38,179 nt of DNA from the NCBI GenBank assembly GCA_944358225.1, contig CALVQP010000001.1, positions 1-38,179 of the forward strand, given 5' to 3'. This stretch comes from an uncultured Bacilli bacterium (GTDB lineage Bacteria > Bacillota_I > Bacilli_A > RF39 > UBA660). The first letter of the stretch is position 1, and each line of letters opens with the position of its first letter. The notes beneath the pieces are model-generated. The model did not search any database. It was not told where the DNA came from and was given only the letters and a program-made list of their open reading frames with translations. A program made the translations under genes and the position numbers. Positions 15,323-23,696 of this stretch are shown piece after piece.

Positions 15323-18199
15323 ATGAATTTTGAAACATTAATAAACAAACTACCTATTTTACCTATGAATAAAGCTATTAAGCTATTGGAAGATTATCAA
15401 GAAAAAATTGGCTTTAAAACCTTTGCAGAGCAACAAAGAGCTTTAGATATTTTCATGCATAAAAATAATGTTTTAGAAAAGATAAAAAAAGAAGTTTTTA
15501 ATGAAGCATTTATGAATTTAGCCTTTATGGTTAAAGATAGATCTTTATGGAGTAATGCTGCCTTTGAAAATATTAAAAGATATCCCATGATTATTTGGAT
15601 AGAATGTATCGGTGTAATGAAAGAGGAGCAAATAGTGTCCTTACTTAATAATTATGGTAAAGAATTACCATCTTCTTTAATTGGTTTATGCGTTATTAAT
15701 TTACCAGAAGACACACAATTAAAAGCATTAGAACAATATAAAAAATATCTAAAAGTCGATGATGGGCTATTTTCTAATCTTTATTATTCTTTAAGCGATA
15801 AAGCCAAACTAAAATTAAAAGAATTCTTTCCTAACAAAATAGCTGATGATATCTTATTAGAATTAGAAGATTTAAATGAAGAAGATATATTGGCAAAACT
15901 AACCACCGAACATGAAAGTTTAATGAAATTAGCTGCTGATGATTTGGTAGAATTTATACTTTTAAAATCCCGCAAATTAGATACTTTAACTAAATTCTTA
16001 GAAATATTTAGTGAAAAAATAAATGAATGCTCCATATTTAAATTCAAATTGCTAATTACTAGATACAGGTATTTAGCTAATTATAGAAGTAATCAGTATT
16101 TTGATGATGAAGAACAAGAAAGTAAAATGTTAACTGACAGTGCTTTGTTCCAATTATTTAAAAATAAATTCCGTCAGATTGGTGTTGAACAAACCCTTTT
16201 ACTATTCGATAATAAAACATTTTACAATAGTAATAAATTTACAGCTGATGTTATATTTGAATTTTTAGACATTGCTTATTCTAGTAATGATCTATCCAAA
16301 TATATTAACGACGAAACTAAAATAGAAATTATTACTAGATTTGTAAAAAAATGTAATAATCAAGATTACTCCCTTGCAGATTTAAAAAAATTAGTAAAAG
16401 ATATAGGAAAGGATGGAAAATCAAAATTAATATTTGATGATTATATTGAAGCAATGATTGCCTGCGGAAAACTTTTAAAAGAAAATGTTTTAACGTCCCA
16501 AGATCCTTTGTTTTTAGAATTAAGAAATAAATTTAGTACTGATTTATTAAAAAGAAGTCAAAAAGATGGTACATATAAAGAAAATATCTCTTTAAATGGT
16601 ATATTTTATAGATTAACAAAAGGTAGCATGCCCTTTGAAAAAGTTTATATAACCAAAACCTATAAAGGGTTAATTTACTTAACTAAATGTGGACAACTAT
16701 TTGATAATGCTGATTATATAACCCAGTTTTTAACAGATGAACAACTTGCTAAACTAAATATAACCCCCGTTTTAAAATGGAAAAATAATATTAATAGGAC
16801 TAACACCAAGAAAGATAGTTTATCTTTTGAACAAAGAATGGGATTACAATTATTATGTTATTTTGGAAAAGATAAAGCTAAATATTTATTAGAATCTAAC
16901 ATGCAAGGTAATAGAATGGAAAATTTATTTGATGGTTTAAAACACGAAAATATTTCTATAAACGAAGATGGTACACCAAATATAAATCAAGAACTTGTTA
17001 ATTTTCTTTTTAAAAAAGGAGCGATGAAAGAATCTAATTCTGTAATTAATAGAATGATAGGAGGGGATATTGCTCCCTTTGAAAAATATTTTCCAGAATT
17101 TTGTAATTCTTTTGAAAAAGTAAAAAAATCATGCAACGGAATTTTAAGTGTTAAAAGAATTGTTAAATATTTTGAAGATATAGAGTTGCCAATAAAACTA
17201 AAACCAGATGAAATAGAATTTAAACAAGCTTTAAAAGAAATGAATACAATAGATCTAACTTTATTATCAGAAGCAATAGGATTATGCAAAGATGCAAGAA
17301 ACAGAGGCTATTCATCTATACCTAAAGTAGAGGGAAAGTTAGGAGATTTTACATATAAAATATTAGATTTAACTGATCCCATGGCAATTGCTGTAGGGTA
17401 TTTAACACATTGTTGTTTTGTAGTTAAAGGACTATCTTATTCAGCTTTAAAACATTCCATGCAATCAAGAAATGGAAGAACGTTTGTTGTTTATTACAAG
17501 GGGCGCTTTCTAGCTCAAAGTTGGGTATGGCGTAATGGTGATGTCATTTGCTTTGATAGTGTTGAAGCAAATAGATCATGTCGTGAAATATACAAAGATG
17601 ATATTAAATTAGTTGATGTATATAAAAAAGCTGCCAATCAAATATTAGATATTTCTCAAGATCAAGAAGATGATAGCCAAAAAGTTAAAGTTGTCACTGT
17701 TGGTCGCTCTGATGATACATTTGACGATTTAAAAAATGTCGAAATTGCTGTCCCTAGACCATTAGAAAGTGATGTTTACGTTCATGATTCACATAGACAG
17801 CAAATATTAGCTGGAGCAATTCCTAAAAAACCAAGATATGGTATTGTTGGCGCTCAATATAAAGATCCTCGCCAAAAAGTAGTATTTATTAATGATGTAG
17901 AAAGTACTGATATAGAAACTTTAGATGAAATAATAGTTAATATAAATTCTCTAAGGTATCAAATTAATAAAGAAGAAACTCCGTTAGATTTTACTATTTA
18001 TAACAAAATAATTTCCGGAGATGGCTGGTATATTTTAGTTAAATATGATGGAACTATTGAAAGCGCAGCTTTAAACAAAAACGAAGATGTAAAAATTGAG
18101 TATAATAATTATTTAGCTAGATTTATTGATACTAAAACAATTGATAATAACGAGTCATTTGTAAAAAGATTAAAACCACTAAGTGGCTATAGAAGATAA
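15323..18199 (+). CDS. Large protein with helical repeats and a C-terminal PcfJ/GNAT-like region
   Basis: 958 aa, cytoplasmic. The first ~600 residues are regular amphipathic helices without a named motif, probably an alpha-solenoid. Residues ~660-790 differ: YLTHCC (His696, Cys697, Cys698), SMQSRNGRTFVVYYKG, FLAQSWVWRNG and CFDSVEANR. This order resembles the PcfJ-like proteins of conjugative elements and phages, where a strand-rich GNAT-like core is seen. The resemblance is from memory and weak. A serine/acid-rich linker and a further 150-residue tail follow. Start ATG 15323 has CAGGAG 11 nt upstream. The gene forms an operon with the 222-aa gene 12 nt downstream. The size and partner suggest a mobile-element or phage accessory function. 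The activity is unknown. Confidence 0.75.
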   Translation: MNFETLINKLPILPMNKAIKLLEDYQEKIGFKTFAEQQRALDIFMHKNNVLEKIKKEVFNEAFMNLAFMVKDRSLWSNAAFENIKRYPMIIWIECIGVMKEEQIVSLLNNYGKELPSSLIGLCVINLPEDTQLKALEQYKKYLKVDDGLFSNLYYSLSDKAKLKLKEFFPNKIADDILLELEDLNEEDILAKLTTEHESLMKLAADDLVEFILLKSRKLDTLTKFLEIFSEKINECSIFKFKLLITRYRYLANYRSNQYFDDEEQESKMLTDSALFQLFKNKFRQIGVEQTLLLFDNKTFYNSNKFTADVIFEFLDIAYSSNDLSKYINDETKIEIITRFVKKCNNQDYSLADLKKLVKDIGKDGKSKLIFDDYIEAMIACGKLLKENVLTSQDPLFLELRNKFSTDLLKRSQKDGTYKENISLNGIFYRLTKGSMPFEKVYITKTYKGLIYLTKCGQLFDNADYITQFLTDEQLAKLNITPVLKWKNNINRTNTKKDSLSFEQRMGLQLLCYFGKDKAKYLLESNMQGNRMENLFDGLKHENISINEDGTPNINQELVNFLFKKGAMKESNSVINRMIGGDIAPFEKYFPEFCNSFEKVKKSCNGILSVKRIVKYFEDIELPIKLKPDEIEFKQALKEMNTIDLTLLSEAIGLCKDARNRGYSSIPKVEGKLGDFTYKILDLTDPMAIAVGYLTHCCFVVKGLSYSALKHSMQSRNGRTFVVYYKGRFLAQSWVWRNGDVICFDSVEANRSCREIYKDDIKLVDVYKKAANQILDISQDQEDDSQKVKVVTVGRSDDTFDDLKNVEIAVPRPLESDVYVHDSHRQQILAGAIPKKPRYGIVGAQYKDPRQKVVFINDVESTDIETLDEIIVNINSLRYQINKEETPLDFTIYNKIISGDGWYILVKYDGTIESAALNKNEDVKIEYNNYLARFIDTKTIDNNESFVKRLKPLSGYRR

Positions 18200-18211
18200 G
18201 GGGATGATATC

Positions 18212-18880
18212 ATGTTACTTTTTGAAAATGCTAAAGAAAGTTTTGAAGCAGCATCATCAACAATGAATAAATATAATTCAGAAAGTGAATTTTATCATAG
18301 ATTAGCTAAAATGATTCCCGATACAGTTGATGTTGATACACTAGTCTTGGCTTTTAAAATAGCCTTTCAAGATGCCTGTCAAAAACAAGAAGAGTATCTT
18401 TCCTTTATATCACTTGTTCCGCATTATGTTCGCCAATGCACATCTTGGGAATTTGCCCATGAATTTAGAAAAAAGTATAATGCTGAAGTCTTAGGACTAA
18501 CTCAAGAAGAATTGCCTGATGTTGATTATGGCTGTAATGAAGTAGAACCAGATGTCATTGATATATCAAATAAAGATAAAAACGAAGTGCTAGCAGCTTT
18601 ATATAATGCTAGTACACCAATAGGTAAAGGCTTTATGCAGTATAATCCTATGCCTTGGACTAAAGAAATAGCTAGTATGTACTTTGAACAATTAAAACAA
18701 GTAGATAATGACGATGTAATAACACTTAAGTGGGTTATGGGAAGACCGTTAAATTGTAAATTTATAGGGGATCTTGTCTATGTCGCCGGATATAATAACG
18801 ATAATGAATGGGGCTTAGCTCAATTAGTAATATCTACCTGTCCTAATATTGAAAGAATAAAAAAGATAAATAATAAATAA
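18212..18880 (+). CDS. Hypothetical protein, partner of the 958-aa protein
   Basis: 222 aa, acidic and soluble. The N-terminal half is helical. The C-terminal half contains KNEVLAALYNASTPIGKGF followed by QYNPMPWTKEIA and DLVYVAGYNNDNEWGLAQ. I associate an AALYNA(S/A).P.G.GF motif with small uncharacterised proteins of phages and integrated elements, but cannot name a domain. AGGGGATGATATC lies just before the ATG, 12 nt after the upstream stop, so the pair is one transcript ending at the hairpin at 18917. Strict co-transcription suggests the two proteins act together. Confidence 0.75.
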   Translation: MLLFENAKESFEAASSTMNKYNSESEFYHRLAKMIPDTVDVDTLVLAFKIAFQDACQKQEEYLSFISLVPHYVRQCTSWEFAHEFRKKYNAEVLGLTQEELPDVDYGCNEVEPDVIDISNKDKNEVLAALYNASTPIGKGFMQYNPMPWTKEIASMYFEQLKQVDNDDVITLKWVMGRPLNCKFIGDLVYVAGYNNDNEWGLAQLVISTCPNIERIKKINNK

Positions 18881-18916
18881 TATTTTGAGTTTAGGTAAAA
18901 ATAAAACTTGACAAAG

Positions 18917-18953
18917 AAAAAGTGAAAATGTGTTATCCACAGATTCACTTTTT
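18917..18953 (+). terminator. Terminator hairpin with a DnaA-box sequence in its loop
   Basis: AAAAAGTGAA (18917-18926) pairs perfectly with TTCACTTTTT (18944-18953), with further T following. The 17-nt loop contains TTATCCACA (18933-18941), identical to the consensus DnaA box. It lies 37 nt after the 222-aa gene and serves as its terminator. The remaining 18954-19194 stretch holds only a 23-codon ORF and AT-rich sequence. Confidence 0.7.
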
Positions 18954-19056
18954 TAACATAAAATAAGGAACCTCCTCTAAAAAAGTATTATAATATACTT
19001 AACAATTTACATAATAAAATATTCATAACTAAACAAAAAATTGGAGCTGTTTTCCT

Positions 19057-19128
19057 ATGAATAATTCTACTACCAATATATATGAAAAGACAAGAAAAAT
19101 TGTAAATTTTTCAATTGAAAAAACCTAA
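19057..19128 (+). CDS. Possible 23-aa peptide or truncated gene start
   Basis: ATG 19057 with GGAG 10 nt upstream, ending at TAA 19126-19128 (MNNSTTNIYEKTRKIVNFS and four more). The ribosome binding site is credible, but the peptide has no features of a toxin or leader peptide that I can see. It may be the first codons of a gene otherwise deleted. Confidence 0.25.
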   Translation: MNNSTTNIYEKTRKIVNFSIEKT

Positions 19129-19194
19129 GCTCAAACTAATATACACTTTTAAAATGCCTTAAAAAATATTATAATATGTATAGGAGTTAATATT

Positions 19195-20376
19195 ATGACT
19201 ATTGAAGAAAAAAACAACTATATTGAAGAGTATATAAAAAATATTGCTGAAAAAAATCCTGATATTTTTACCCAAGCAATAATTCAAAGGGTTATTGAAA
19301 AATTTAGAGATAGTGAGGAATCTTTAGAGGAATTAATTTCAAAAATTAACTTAATTGCTAATGAATTTTTAGAGAAAAATATTGAACAAAGAAAATATTT
19401 ACAAATAATGAGCCAGAAATTCAACGATTCGAATTATCAGGTAAAAAATATTATTAGTATTGATATATCGAATTTAGCTTATTCTCAAATGGAAGATTTA
19501 TTTTTTCATTATAGTTGGAAAAAATATTTGGAATTCTATGATAAAAATGGTATGGTTCCAGTTATTGGGGAAAATTCTAAAGGAATAGATCCGGAAACGA
19601 GTATATTTTTTTCGAAAGGTATAGAGGGGGTTCTTGAATTATGGGATGTTTGGCTAAAATGGAGACTAGATAGACAAAATAATCCAAAATATCAAGGAAA
19701 TACACCAGAAGAAATGCAAAGAACTATCAACAGATTTATTTCAGGTGATATAACAGAAGATGAACGCAAAAAATGGTATTATTGGATTGAATTTTTTAAA
19801 GATAAACAATATTTGCAAAATGAAACTATGATGAAAAAATTGTTTGAATATCAATATACTGAAATGATAAATAGTGATTATCTTATAATGGATTTAAAAG
19901 AAAATGAAGAATTTAGATACGACCAAATTGATATAAAAAAATTATGGGTAATACAAGAAGCTAATAAAAATGAAAAAGGTATTAATCCGTTTAGAGCAGC
20001 TATGTATGGAGCATATAGTGACTTTACAACTCCGATTGCTGATAAATGGAATATGCAAACAATTCCGGGTAAAAATATAGTTATTGAGCCAAATAGATTA
20101 AAAAGATTAAGTATTCATGGAAAAACTGATGTTTATTCTATTATTAAATTTATGTATGATAAATATAAAACTGAAATACCAAAAGAACAACAAGTGAAAT
20201 TTGACATTTTAGATGATTATATTAAATATATTGAAGAAAAGAAAAATCTAAGAATAGAAGATGAAATGTTAAGAAAAACTGATGAATTAGAGCAATTGCT
20301 TTCTACTATTGAATCAACTTCTTTATTATCTAGTCAAGAAACATATAGTACGTATAGTCAAAACCCACATAGATAA
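19195..20376 (+). CDS. Hypothetical protein, 393 aa, possibly truncated at its C-terminus
   Basis: A soluble, glutamate/lysine-rich, mostly helical protein. The middle carries a distinctive segment, NGMVPVIGENSKGIDPET then SIFFSKGIEGVLELWDVW, and later ANKNEKGINPFRAAMYGAY. I have the impression of an uncharacterised Firmicutes family but no name. ATAGGAG lies 8 nt before the ATG, and TATAAT at 19170-19175 may be a -10. After the stop the same frame reopens beyond a TGA at 20386 and stays open to 20694, so the gene may once have been about 100 residues longer. It stands alone between accessory genes. Confidence 0.7.
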   Translation: MTIEEKNNYIEEYIKNIAEKNPDIFTQAIIQRVIEKFRDSEESLEELISKINLIANEFLEKNIEQRKYLQIMSQKFNDSNYQVKNIISIDISNLAYSQMEDLFFHYSWKKYLEFYDKNGMVPVIGENSKGIDPETSIFFSKGIEGVLELWDVWLKWRLDRQNNPKYQGNTPEEMQRTINRFISGDITEDERKKWYYWIEFFKDKQYLQNETMMKKLFEYQYTEMINSDYLIMDLKENEEFRYDQIDIKKLWVIQEANKNEKGINPFRAAMYGAYSDFTTPIADKWNMQTIPGKNIVIEPNRLKRLSIHGKTDVYSIIKFMYDKYKTEIPKEQQVKFDILDDYIKYIEEKKNLRIEDEMLRKTDELEQLLSTIESTSLLSSQETYSTYSQNPHR

Positions 20377-20388
20377 AATACACGATGA

Positions 20389-20694
20389 TATAATAAAATT
20401 TTTAATTTTATTACAAGAGCTAACGAATTAGTTGATATAAAAATTAATTTAGAAATAAAAGAACTAAGCAGTGTTGTATCTAATATAAATAATATTGTAA
20501 ATGAAGATAAAACGAAGTACGAAAAAATGTATACTAGCTCAAAAAACGAAATATATTATTGCTTTAAAAATGCGAAAATAGATGAAAAAACTTATAATAT
20601 ATGTATTCAAATATTAAATGATATTTTTAATTTTTATGTTAGTGGCTATCCAACCATATCTGATGAATATCTATACAAAAATGATAATGCATAA
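20389..20694 (+). pseudogene. Start-less coding remnant, probably the tail of the preceding gene
   Basis: About 100 sense codons in the same frame as the 393-aa gene but separated from it by TAA 20374-20376 and TGA 20386-20388. The residues (RANELVDIKINLEIKELSS, later TYNICIQILNDIFNFYV) look like genuine protein with amphipathic helices. There is no start codon with a ribosome binding site near the 5' end (the first ATG is at 20527). It could also be an independent gene that lost its start. Otherwise 20377-20800 holds only the thyX promoter. Confidence 0.4.
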
Positions 20695-20752
20695 TAATTA
20701 AAAATTTAGATTATACTTGCATTTTAAACAAAAATATAATAAATAATATTAT

Positions 20753-20780
20753 TTGAATATGTAAAAAAATAAAGTATAAT
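20753..20780 (+). promoter_or_regulatory. Promoter of the thyX-tmk operon
   Basis: TTGAAT (20753-20758), 16-bp spacer, TATAAT (20775-20780): a good housekeeping-sigma promoter 20 nt before the thyX ATG. AAAAGAGGTG provides the ribosome binding site. Confidence 0.7.
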
Positions 20781-20800
20781 AAAAAAAGAGGTGTATTAAT

Positions 20801-22003
20801 ATGGATTATAGTAAGCTTAAAGTTGATATTTTACCCAACCAATTTTTAAATAAAGATGAAACATTTAACAAAGATGAAGCAATTAAACTAGCGGGTAAAA
20901 TAGCGGGAGTATGTTACGACAAAGAGGGATTTGCCCATCTTGAAAACGAAACCGAAGAAAAGACTACGCGTAGAATCAACTTAACATTAAATAATGGGCA
21001 TCATAGTGTTTACGACCATATTACAATCAATTTTAACTTCCAAAATATACCTAAGATTTTAGCGATGGTGCTTAATAATGAACATCAGTATACAGCAAGT
21101 GAAAAATCAGCAAGATATACACCAGTTGTTAGACAAGAAAATTCAATTATAACTGCAGATGAAGAAATATTATATAATAAGTGGATTGACATATTCAAAG
21201 TAAAAATTAAATCACAATATAAAAATATCTATAATGATGCTAAAATTCAAAAATTAGCTCAAGAAAATGCTAGATATTTAGTAACTGTATTTATGCCAAC
21301 TCAAATAATTTATTCAACTTCTTTAAGACAAATCAATTATATTGCTTCTTGGATGCAAGATTACATTCATAATGCTGATATGAACAAAGATTTTAGCATA
21401 AAATTATCATCATCTATGCAACAATTATTAATTCAACTGGAACAATTAAATGTTTTGGAGCCCAGACTTTTTACAAACGATAAAAATCGTACTCTATCAC
21501 TATTTGGCTGTAATTTAGATAAAAAAGAAGAAATTTTTAAAGATGTTTATTCATTTGTTTACAAAGGATCATTTGCCCACCTTGCTCAAGCACATAGACA
21601 TAGAACAATTGCTTATCAAATGGAAATGTTAAATGAAAAAGAGTACTTCATACCACCAATTATTGCTAGTGAGAAAATGTTGGTTGATGAGTGGCTTAAT
21701 GATATGCAAATAGTATCTTCTGTTCATCCGCAAGGAGAACTTGTTAGAATTAGTGAAATGGGTAAATACGAAGACTTTATTTTAAAATGCAAAGAAAGAT
21801 TATGTTCGCAAGCCCAACTTGAGATAATGTACCAAACAAGACAAAACCTTTTAAAATATCAAAAAGCTTTACAAGAAACAAATCATCCACTTGCTAAAGA
21901 TATTGAAAAATATTCCCATGGAGCAAGATGCACTTTTCCTGATTATAATTGCCCATCTGATTGTCAATTTAAAGAAGGAAAGAATTTAACGAGGAGGATA
22001 TGA
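20801..22003 (+). CDS. thyX: Tandem-domain flavin-dependent thymidylate synthase
   Basis: ThyX makes dTMP from dUMP using methylene-THF and FADH2. This 400-aa protein is nearly twice the usual ~220-250 aa and looks like two fused ThyX folds. The first has GHHSVYDHITINF (residues 66-78) and NEHQYTASEKSARY (93-106). It keeps E, S and RY of the signature but has lost RHR. The second has AHRHRTIAYQM (264-274), keeping RHR but lacking the E and S positions. Each half thus retains the complementary part of RHRX7S. A cysteine-rich C-terminus (RCTFPDYNCPSDCQ) is extra. The stop overlaps the start of the kinase gene (ATGA), so the next pathway step is translationally coupled. Confidence 0.85.
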   Translation: MDYSKLKVDILPNQFLNKDETFNKDEAIKLAGKIAGVCYDKEGFAHLENETEEKTTRRINLTLNNGHHSVYDHITINFNFQNIPKILAMVLNNEHQYTASEKSARYTPVVRQENSIITADEEILYNKWIDIFKVKIKSQYKNIYNDAKIQKLAQENARYLVTVFMPTQIIYSTSLRQINYIASWMQDYIHNADMNKDFSIKLSSSMQQLLIQLEQLNVLEPRLFTNDKNRTLSLFGCNLDKKEEIFKDVYSFVYKGSFAHLAQAHRHRTIAYQMEMLNEKEYFIPPIIASEKMLVDEWLNDMQIVSSVHPQGELVRISEMGKYEDFILKCKERLCSQAQLEIMYQTRQNLLKYQKALQETNHPLAKDIEKYSHGARCTFPDYNCPSDCQFKEGKNLTRRI

Positions 22004-22668
22004 AAAAAGGAAAATTAATTGTCATTGAAGGCGCTTGCGATGGAATTGGCAAAACAACCCAATATGAATTATTGCATCAGCATTTTCTAAATGATAGTCA
22101 AGAAATTGCTAATCATCACTTTCCATCTTATCAAACATTTCAAGGGGCACCTGTTGAGAAATATTTACAAGGAGAATTTGGACAACCTAATGAGTTATCT
22201 CCATATTTTATAAATAGTTTGTATGCTACTGATAGAGCAGTTACTTGGTATATGAATTTAAAACAATTATATGAGCAAGGAAAAATTATTTTACTTGATA
22301 GATACACTACTTCTAGTCTAATTTATCAATCAGCATTAATTGAAGATATTACAGAAAAGAAAAAGTTTATTGATTATGTTATTGATTTTGAATATCGAAA
22401 AATTGGTATTAAAGAGCCAGACAAGGTTATTTTTTTACACGCTCCATTTAATTTAGTTACTAAACTGCGAGATGCTAGAAAACAAAATGAGGGAATAGTT
22501 AATGATATTCATGAAAGAAATCTAGATTTTATGGAAATTGTTTATAATAATGCTATGTTTGTAGCCGATTATCTTTCTTGGGATATGATTGCCTGTAATG
22601 ATGGTGAGCAAATGAAAAAAATTGATGATATTCATAATGAAATATATACATTAGTAAAAAATAGGTAG
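22000..22668 (+). CDS. tmk: Thymidylate kinase-like protein
   Basis: A P-loop kinase expected to turn dTMP into dTDP, right after ThyX. 222 aa. The Walker A region IEGACDGIGKTTQ (residues 9-21) has one more residue than the usual EGxDGxGKTTQ. LLDRYTTSS (~100-108) is the DRY/H motif that binds the substrate phosphate. The LID region lies near RDARKQNEGI. AGGAGGAT lies inside the end of thyX and the start overlaps its stop by 4 nt. A terminator follows directly. Specificity for dTMP is inferred from similarity and from the operon partner. Another deoxynucleoside or dNMP kinase activity is possible. Confidence 0.85.
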   Translation: MKKGKLIVIEGACDGIGKTTQYELLHQHFLNDSQEIANHHFPSYQTFQGAPVEKYLQGEFGQPNELSPYFINSLYATDRAVTWYMNLKQLYEQGKIILLDRYTTSSLIYQSALIEDITEKKKFIDYVIDFEYRKIGIKEPDKVIFLHAPFNLVTKLRDARKQNEGIVNDIHERNLDFMEIVYNNAMFVADYLSWDMIACNDGEQMKKIDDIHNEIYTLVKNR

Positions 22669-22684
22669 TAACTGCCTATTTTTT
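22660..22684 (+). terminator. Terminator of the thyX-tmk operon
   Basis: AATAGGTA (22660 on) and TGCCTATT (ending 22680) form an 8-bp stem with one wobble, 5-nt loop and a T run. The stem includes the last codons of tmk. Confidence 0.75.
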
Positions 22685-22694
22685 GTTAACGTCT

Positions 22695-23578
22695 TTAATT
22701 TCTATCAAAAATTATATCATTATCAGTTGGCACTTTAGAAATAAAATCATTTAAAGTAATTAATTTATCAATACTAACTTCCAGTACTCCGTTAGTTGCC
22801 ATCCTTGGTGAACTATCTAAAGAAACTTTGTGTACTCCCAGAAGTTGATTAACTTTTTCAGCATTACAAATTTTAGGAATGAAATATTCTATTCGCACTA
22901 TGTTTTGTTCATTAGTAGTAATTTCCATAGTTAAGGCATGAGCAAAATCTCTAATCATCATAATAACATGATCATCGTTAATACCAATTATATCTGTATA
23001 GCCGCAATCCAATTCTAAAACAAAGTTATCATATATTAAACTTAATAAATTACTTTGTATTCCTCTTGAAACAATTGGATAGTCATACATGTTCTTTTTA
23101 TTATTTAAAACAGGCATATTTCGCAGAATTCCTTCATTATTAATTATATACGAATGGAAAAAATGTAATAATTCATTAATTGTATTTGCACTAGCAATAG
23201 ATTTACTTACATTACCCAAGGTATAACCAACACATTCTTCTTTTACACTACTAATAAACTCTTTACTCATATTACTTATTAGCATTTGATATACTTTTTT
23301 AATTTTATTAAGATCAGTTCCACAATTCATTAATTGATTTAATAAATTACGTTCTAATGTATTTAGTTTATTCAGTAAATCTTCATGTGGTAAAAAATCG
23401 TTTGCTACATTTCTAAACAGAGTGAATATATATTTAACCTCCAAGAAAAGTTTATCTAAATACTTAATAATAGCTTCTTCACAAAAAAAGGTTGCGGGGG
23501 ACAAATATTAATTAATTCTTTTTTTATTTTGGCATCAAGAATAAAAAAACGTTGTAATTTCATCATATTTTTATTCAT
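22695..23578 (-). pseudogene. Unknown protein, frameshifted near its N-terminus
   Basis: The long frame (269 codons) begins only at a TTG (23504) without a ribosome binding site. Upstream, ATG 23578 with an excellent AGGAAG site encodes MNKNMMKLQRFFILDAKI and seven more residues, and runs out of frame at a run of five C on this strand (23500-23496). Adding one C would fuse NICPP to ATFFCEEAI, giving about 294 residues. The protein is soluble, mixed helix and strand, with no motif that I recognise. One short hydrophobic-polar domain ends in LITLNDFISKVP. The lesion is a one-base deletion or a sequencing error in a homopolymer. Confidence 0.65.
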
Positions 23579-23696
23579 TAAACACTTCCTATACTAACTA
23601 AATTATAGATAGATGTATGTAAAAATGCTATAATTATTTTATTAAAGTAATAAATTTTTTTATATAATTAATACTAATTTTAAAAGGGAGATGTTT

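Noticed and set aside
18933..18941. Replication origin
   Set aside because: Only one DnaA box was seen, with no dnaA/dnaN neighbours. It lies in a terminator loop.
4388..23500. Phase variation by poly-G tracts (uppS and the 22695-23578 gene)
   Set aside because: The runs are only five bases, and G5 runs occur in frame in other genes (for example near 25807 and 19625). Sequencing error or simple mutation is more likely.
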